The notes beneath the pieces are model-generated. The model did no database searches and was not told the DNA's origin. It worked only from the letters and a program-made list of their open reading frames with translations. This document shows, piece by piece, positions 60,026 to 64,000 of a stretch of 64,000 nucleotides of DNA; positions within the stretch are counted from its first letter, which is position 1, and the number at the start of each line of letters is the position of its first letter. The position numbers were made by a program, and so were the translations under genes. Origin of the DNA: Paenibacillus sp. FSL H8-0332 (lineage in GTDB: Bacteria > Bacillota > Bacilli > Paenibacillales > Paenibacillaceae); assembly GCF_037963835.1 (NCBI RefSeq), contig NZ_CP150145.1, positions 3,224,001 through 3,288,000 of the forward strand, written 5' to 3'.

Positions 60026-61297
60026 TTGAAGCAGATCAAACACTGGATACTTGCTCTAATTATGACGATGCTGCTGACTATACTACCTGCGGGGGCGGGG
60101 AGCGCGGCGGCTGTGCTGGAGGAGGTGCCTTTTCCGATGGATTCCAGCAATCAGGCGGGATGGTGGTCTCCTATTGCCACTTACGGGCTTGGCTATGAGT
60201 ATGCCTATATGGCCTATAACGCCCCGGGGTCGATTCCCGGTAAGCATACGGTAGCTATTGCAAGAAGAGACAACGATGGGCTATGGAGCAAGCTTCCGCT
60301 CATGGATGGGACAACCCCTGCGGAATATCTGGACGATCTCGGGCATAACCAGCCTTCTATGGCGAGGGACGGGAGCGGGCGGTTCCACGTTTTTGCTTCC
60401 ATGCACAGCAATGCCTGGCGCTATTACCGCTCAGATACTGTAGGCGGGATTCCGCAGAACCACTCGGCCGAGCTGCCCGCAGGCATGATGATAACCTATC
60501 CGGTAGTGACGACAGCTCCGAATGGAGATCTGTATTTACTGGTACGCGCTGACAAAGACCCGGCCGGCAAAAGAGAGGCCGTTCTGCTGCGCTGGAACAA
60601 TGCCGATTCCGTATGGACTCAGGTCAAAATCATTGCAGCGCACCTGAACCGTTCTGTCTATCCGGATGACCTGGTCTTTGATGCGAACGGCGATCTGCAT
60701 ATCTTGTTCGAGTGGGCGTACTTCGCCGCCAGCCCGCTGCGCCATCAATTGTCTTACCTGAAGTACAACCCGTCCACGGGTGTGTTCAGCAAAGCAGACG
60801 GTACTCCGGTTGCAGCTCCGGTCTCCCTGACTACGGCGGATATTGTGCAGCCTATGGCTCCAAGCGAAGCCTATGTGCAGAGCGGCAGTGACCCCGGCGG
60901 TCCGGGCGTACAGAGCGCCAAGATGACGCTTGATTCAGCGGGCCGTCCGGTGATCGCTTACCGTTATCGTGAGGAGGGCAGCACAAGCTTTGCTGTGAAG
61001 CAGGCCACTTACGGTACAGGAGGCTGGAACTTGCAGACCGTCTATAACGCTGCTCCTACCAACGCGGCGATCGATGTGACCTGGACCGATACAGCCGCCA
61101 GAATCTATTATGTCCGAAGCAGTGGAGAGGCCCGGGCGTTCATGGCAGTGAATACCGGCGGAGGCTGGACAGAGAGCCCGCTTGCACCGGGTATCCCGGT
61201 TGAACGGCTGGCGGTAGACCGCAGTCCGAAGGGCATTGACACCTTATACCTGGTAGATGTAACGAACCTGAAGCTCTACTACGGACGAAATAACTAG
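60026..61297 (+). CDS. Secreted BNR_4 beta-propeller protein, candidate polysaccharide lyase or rhamnosidase
   Basis: This 423-residue protein has a signal peptide (about 1-28, LPAGAGSAAA). The body fits the BNR_4 seven-bladed propeller: HTVAIARRDNDGLW, then DDLGHNQPSMARDGSGRFHV with FASMHSNAWRYYRSD, YPDDLVFDANGDLHILFEW and ARIYYVRSSGEARAFMAV. This fold is used by ulvan lyases (PL24/PL25) and by the PL42/GH145 enzymes that act on rhamnose-glucuronate linkages of arabinogalactan. With GH53 and PL11 genes nearby, a role on pectic rhamnose-containing chains is plausible but inferred. The start is a TTG with GAAGGAGGTG upstream. Confidence 0.7.
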   Translation: MKQIKHWILALIMTMLLTILPAGAGSAAAVLEEVPFPMDSSNQAGWWSPIATYGLGYEYAYMAYNAPGSIPGKHTVAIARRDNDGLWSKLPLMDGTTPAEYLDDLGHNQPSMARDGSGRFHVFASMHSNAWRYYRSDTVGGIPQNHSAELPAGMMITYPVVTTAPNGDLYLLVRADKDPAGKREAVLLRWNNADSVWTQVKIIAAHLNRSVYPDDLVFDANGDLHILFEWAYFAASPLRHQLSYLKYNPSTGVFSKADGTPVAAPVSLTTADIVQPMAPSEAYVQSGSDPGGPGVQSAKMTLDSAGRPVIAYRYREEGSTSFAVKQATYGTGGWNLQTVYNAAPTNAAIDVTWTDTAARIYYVRSSGEARAFMAVNTGGGWTESPLAPGIPVERLAVDRSPKGIDTLYLVDVTNLKLYYGRNN

Positions 61298-61339
61298 GCT
61301 CTGCAAGGGGAGTTCCACAACATAGCTATCTGCAAGTGT

Positions 61340-61377
61340 AAACGGCATTGCTGTCCTTTTGAAGGACGGTACCGTTT
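61340..61377 (+). terminator. Hairpin after the beta-propeller gene
   Basis: AAACGG and CCGTTT enclose a GTCCTTTTGAAGGAC hairpin 43 bases after the stop codon. There is no strong T-run, so it may be a processing or weak termination site. Confidence 0.45.
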
Positions 61378-61438
61378 CGGCGAGAAATAGAAGGATAATG
61401 TATAGCGTGAAACAAATACATTCTTATATTTTCAAAAA

Positions 61439-61470
61439 AGAACCCGGACATTCGCGCCCGGGTTCTTTCT
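61439..61470. terminator. Strong hairpin between beta-propeller and rph genes
   Basis: AGAACCCGG pairs with CCGGGTTCT and is followed by TTCTT; the other side is preceded by AAAAA, so it could work in both directions. The remaining stretch to 61647 is AT-rich and presumably holds the rph promoter. Confidence 0.65.
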
Positions 61471-61647
61471 TATTGAATCTATATGTGCACGATGATATAA
61501 TAAACTGCGACTATTTTTTGATTGAGAACATAAATAAGACATCGTATATTACAATCATAACATGCAACCATGAGGGTGTCAATTTATTTTTCCGCCGAGT
61601 TTATTTACGGTTTACGGGTTCTACTTCACAAGTTAGGGGAGATTGGA

Positions 61648-64000
61648 ATGGGATCACTGATTCTGGAGCTTAAGGAATTGGACAATGCACCGCTGCGGCT
61701 GGTGGGCGGGAAGGGGCTGAATCTGGGCAGACTGTCCCAAATGGAGGGCATTCATGTGCCAGACGGATTCTGTGTGACTACCGAGGGGTATCAGGAAGCT
61801 ACCCTGCATAATGAAGCGTATCATGCTTTGCTGGAGCGGTTAACGGAGATGCAAGCCGAAGACCAAGATATGGCGCAACTCATGGACCTCAGCAGAGCGA
61901 TCCGTCAGACGATTGAAGAATCCGGGATTCCGCCCGAAGTTGCAGTAGCAGTGAAGCAGCAGTTATCCCGGCATGGAGACGATCAGGCGTATGCCGTGCG
62001 CTCCAGTGCAACGGCAGAGGATCTGCCGCAGGCCTCTTTTGCCGGTCAACAGGATACATTCTTAAATATTGTGGGCCTGGACGCCATTCTGGAGCATATC
62101 CGCAAATGCTGGGCGTCGCTGTTCACAGATCGTGCGGTAATCTACCGGAAGCAGCAAGGCTATGATCACAGACAGGTGTATCTGTCTGTCATTGTGCAGC
62201 AGATGGTCTTCCCGCAGGCCTCAGGCATTCTGTTCACCGCCGATCCCGTCACGAACAACCGCAAGCTGCTGTCGATCGACGCCGGGTATGGTTTGGGTGA
62301 AGCGCTCGTCTCGGGCATCGTATCTGCAGATGTCTATAAGGTGCGGGATGAGAATATCGTGGAGCAGCGGATTTCCTCCAAAAAGCTCGCAGTCTACGCG
62401 TTACCCGGAGGCGGTACAGAAATCCGGCAACTTAACCCCGTACAGCAGGAAGCACAGACGCTTACGGAACCGCAGATTGTGCAGCTCGCCCGGATTGGGA
62501 GGCACATTGAAGCGAGCTTCGGGGCCCCGCAGGATATCGAATGGTGCATGGCCGATAACACCTTCTATATCGTCCAGAGCCGGCCAATTACTACATTATA
62601 CCCGATCCCTGATTCCGGGGACTCGGAGAACCGCGCGTATATTTCTGTGGGCCATGGGCAAATGATGACAGACGCGATGAAGCCGCTGGGCTTGTCTTTT
62701 CATCTGATGGTTACTCCTGCCCCTATGCGTGTGGCCGGTGCAAGACTGTTCGTTGATGTGACCGCATATTTGGCTTCACCCGCCAGACAGACGATTATTG
62801 ATACGCTTGGGAAGTCTGATCCCTTAGTCAAAGACGCGCTGCTGACGATCCTTGAGCGGGAGGATTTCATCCAAATGCAGTCAGCGCCTACTCCCGTACC
62901 TGGTCCCGCTGCAAACAAGCCAGGCAAGCCGGTCCCAGAGGATCAGGACCCCCTCAGTTCCGATCCGGCCATTGTTACTGAGCTGATTAAGAATAACGAA
63001 GCCTCCGTAGAAGAACTGAAGCAGGTCATCCAGGGGAAATCCGGCGCAGCACTGTTGGATTTTATCCGGGAGGATATTAAGGAACTTAAGCGGCTGTTGT
63101 TCGATCCGCGCAGTACGGCGGTGTTCATGGCTGCCATGGCTGCTTCAGCCTGGCTGAATGAGCACTTGAAGGAATGGCTCGGCGAAATCAACGCAGCAGA
63201 TACCTTATCGCAATCGGTGGACAACAATATTACCTCGGCCATGGGTCTTGCGCTGCTTGATGTGGCTGATGTGATCCGTCTTTGTCCGCAGGTAATCGAT
63301 TATTTGCAGCAGCACGCACATGACGGGGATTTCCTGACCGGACTCCTTCCAATAGAAGGCGGGCAAGCTGCCTATGCTGCGCTGATAGAGTATCTCGGTA
63401 AATACGGAATGCGCTGTACGGGGGAGATCGATATCACCCGAACCCGCTGGAGTGAGAATCCGGCGATTCTGATTCCTATGATTCTCAGCAATATCAGGCA
63501 GTTTGCGCCGGGGGCCGGCAGACAGAAGTTCCGGCAGGGGCTTAAGGAAGCACGGGAGAAGGAGAAGGGGATTATCGAACGCTTGCGGTTGTTGCCGGAT
63601 GGCGAAGACAAGGTGCGGGAAACCAGACAACGGATCGAGCTGCTCCGTAATTATATCGGGTATCGTGAATATCCGAAATACGGGATGGTCAGCCGCTACC
63701 TGGTCTACAAACAGGCGATGATGAAGGAAGCGGAGCGGCTCGTGCAAGCAGGCAGTATCCATGACAAGGAAGATATTTTCTATCTGCAGTTCGAGGAATT
63801 GTACGAGGCCGACCGCACTGCTGTATTCGATGATGAGCTGATCAAGAAGCGCAAGGACGAATTCAAATTAGCCGAAAAGCTTACGCCGCCGCGTGTCATC
63901 ACATCAGAGGGTGAAATCCTGTCCGGCCGGTACAGACGGGAGGATCTCCCGCCCAACGCTCTGGCCGGTCTGCCTGTATCTACAGGAGTGATTGAGGGCC
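61648..64000 (+). CDS. rph: Rifampicin phosphotransferase, 3' end outside the window
   Basis: An open frame starts at ATG 61648 (AGGGGAGATTGG upstream) and runs off the window after 784 codons. Residues about 1-315 form the PEP-synthase-like ATP-grasp domain, with VGGKGLNLGRLSQMEG, VRSSATAEDLPQASFAGQQD and IEWCMADNTFYIVQSRPIT. The middle (about 325-755) fits the rifamycin-binding domain of Rph, and LAGLPVSTGVIEG is the start of the swivelling phosphohistidine domain, whose catalytic histidine lies beyond the edge. Rph transfers the beta-phosphate of ATP to the C21 hydroxyl of rifampicin. The usual size is about 865 residues, so some 80 are missing here. Confidence 0.88.
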   Translation, partial: MGSLILELKELDNAPLRLVGGKGLNLGRLSQMEGIHVPDGFCVTTEGYQEATLHNEAYHALLERLTEMQAEDQDMAQLMDLSRAIRQTIEESGIPPEVAVAVKQQLSRHGDDQAYAVRSSATAEDLPQASFAGQQDTFLNIVGLDAILEHIRKCWASLFTDRAVIYRKQQGYDHRQVYLSVIVQQMVFPQASGILFTADPVTNNRKLLSIDAGYGLGEALVSGIVSADVYKVRDENIVEQRISSKKLAVYALPGGGTEIRQLNPVQQEAQTLTEPQIVQLARIGRHIEASFGAPQDIEWCMADNTFYIVQSRPITTLYPIPDSGDSENRAYISVGHGQMMTDAMKPLGLSFHLMVTPAPMRVAGARLFVDVTAYLASPARQTIIDTLGKSDPLVKDALLTILEREDFIQMQSAPTPVPGPAANKPGKPVPEDQDPLSSDPAIVTELIKNNEASVEELKQVIQGKSGAALLDFIREDIKELKRLLFDPRSTAVFMAAMAASAWLNEHLKEWLGEINAADTLSQSVDNNITSAMGLALLDVADVIRLCPQVIDYLQQHAHDGDFLTGLLPIEGGQAAYAALIEYLGKYGMRCTGEIDITRTRWSENPAILIPMILSNIRQFAPGAGRQKFRQGLKEAREKEKGIIERLRLLPDGEDKVRETRQRIELLRNYIGYREYPKYGMVSRYLVYKQAMMKEAERLVQAGSIHDKEDIFYLQFEELYEADRTAVFDDELIKKRKDEFKLAEKLTPPRVITSEGEILSGRYRREDLPPNALAGLPVSTGVIEG

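Noticed and set aside
61359..61673. A 104-codon open frame between the beta-propeller and rph genes
   Set aside because: It spans a strong terminator hairpin and overlaps the rph start. The product resembles no protein family and no ribosome binding site is present.

Overview
The window looks like about 64 kb of chromosome from a Paenibacillus or a close relative. Base composition is near 50% G+C, genes start with ATG, GTG or TTG behind strong AGGAGG-type ribosome binding sites, and the gene content fits: bacillithiol genes (yojF-bshB2), lutABC, an S-layer-anchored galactanase, very large secreted pectinolytic enzymes, and many two-component, LysR and AraC regulators. No rRNA, tRNA, CRISPR array, prophage or replication origin was seen. 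One complete IS3-family element is present.

Layout. 1-8 kb: the end of a HAD phosphatase, an Lsa-like ABC-F ribosomal protection ATPase behind an attenuator-like leader, a divergent AraC regulator/aldo-keto reductase pair, and a GH2 glycosidase. 7.6-8.5 kb: an AT-rich island with a MazG-type pyrophosphohydrolase, a fragment of a LOG-family gene and a GNAT. 8.5-13.6 kb: a LysR/SDR pair, a two-component system and a TmrB-like tunicamycin resistance protein. 13.7-20.8 kb: a secreted stalk-domain protein, yojF-bshB2, acetyltransferases, an MFS/LysR pair, a second bshB2 and a maltose acetyltransferase-like gene. 20.8-25.3 kb: lutABC (minus) opposite aldA (plus), with one catabolite-response (cre) site between them. 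25.5-28.1 kb: a BlaI/M56 pair and a shortened methyltransferase. 28.5-32.0 kb: a likely nitric oxide/oxygen detoxification operon (flavodiiron protein, its reductase, rubredoxin, Crp/Fnr regulator). 32.1-37.1 kb: a two-component system with a FtsX-type ABC transporter. 37-41.6 kb: a tandem P-loop ATPase, a nuclease/phosphatase-fold protein, a glycerophosphodiesterase and a serine hydrolase.

41.8-61.3 kb is rich in plant cell wall (pectin) degradation: a GH53 galactanase with SLH domains, a 2131-residue rhamnogalacturonan lyase with two acetylesterase domains, and a secreted BNR_4 beta-propeller protein. Interspersed are a WYL regulator with two small genes, a TrmB/MFS operon, an LprI-like lipoprotein, a DUF1835 protein, and an IS3 element inside a 51-bp palindromic repeat array. 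The right edge holds most of a rifampicin phosphotransferase gene that runs off the window.

Themes. Drug and toxin defence is spread through the window (ABC-F, TmrB-like, Rph, two MFS exporters, a two-component/ABC module). Pectin degradation plus cre sites points to a plant- or soil-associated life. The least explained features are two families of non-coding palindromic repeats, several operator-like palindromes in divergent promoters, and small genes of unknown function.
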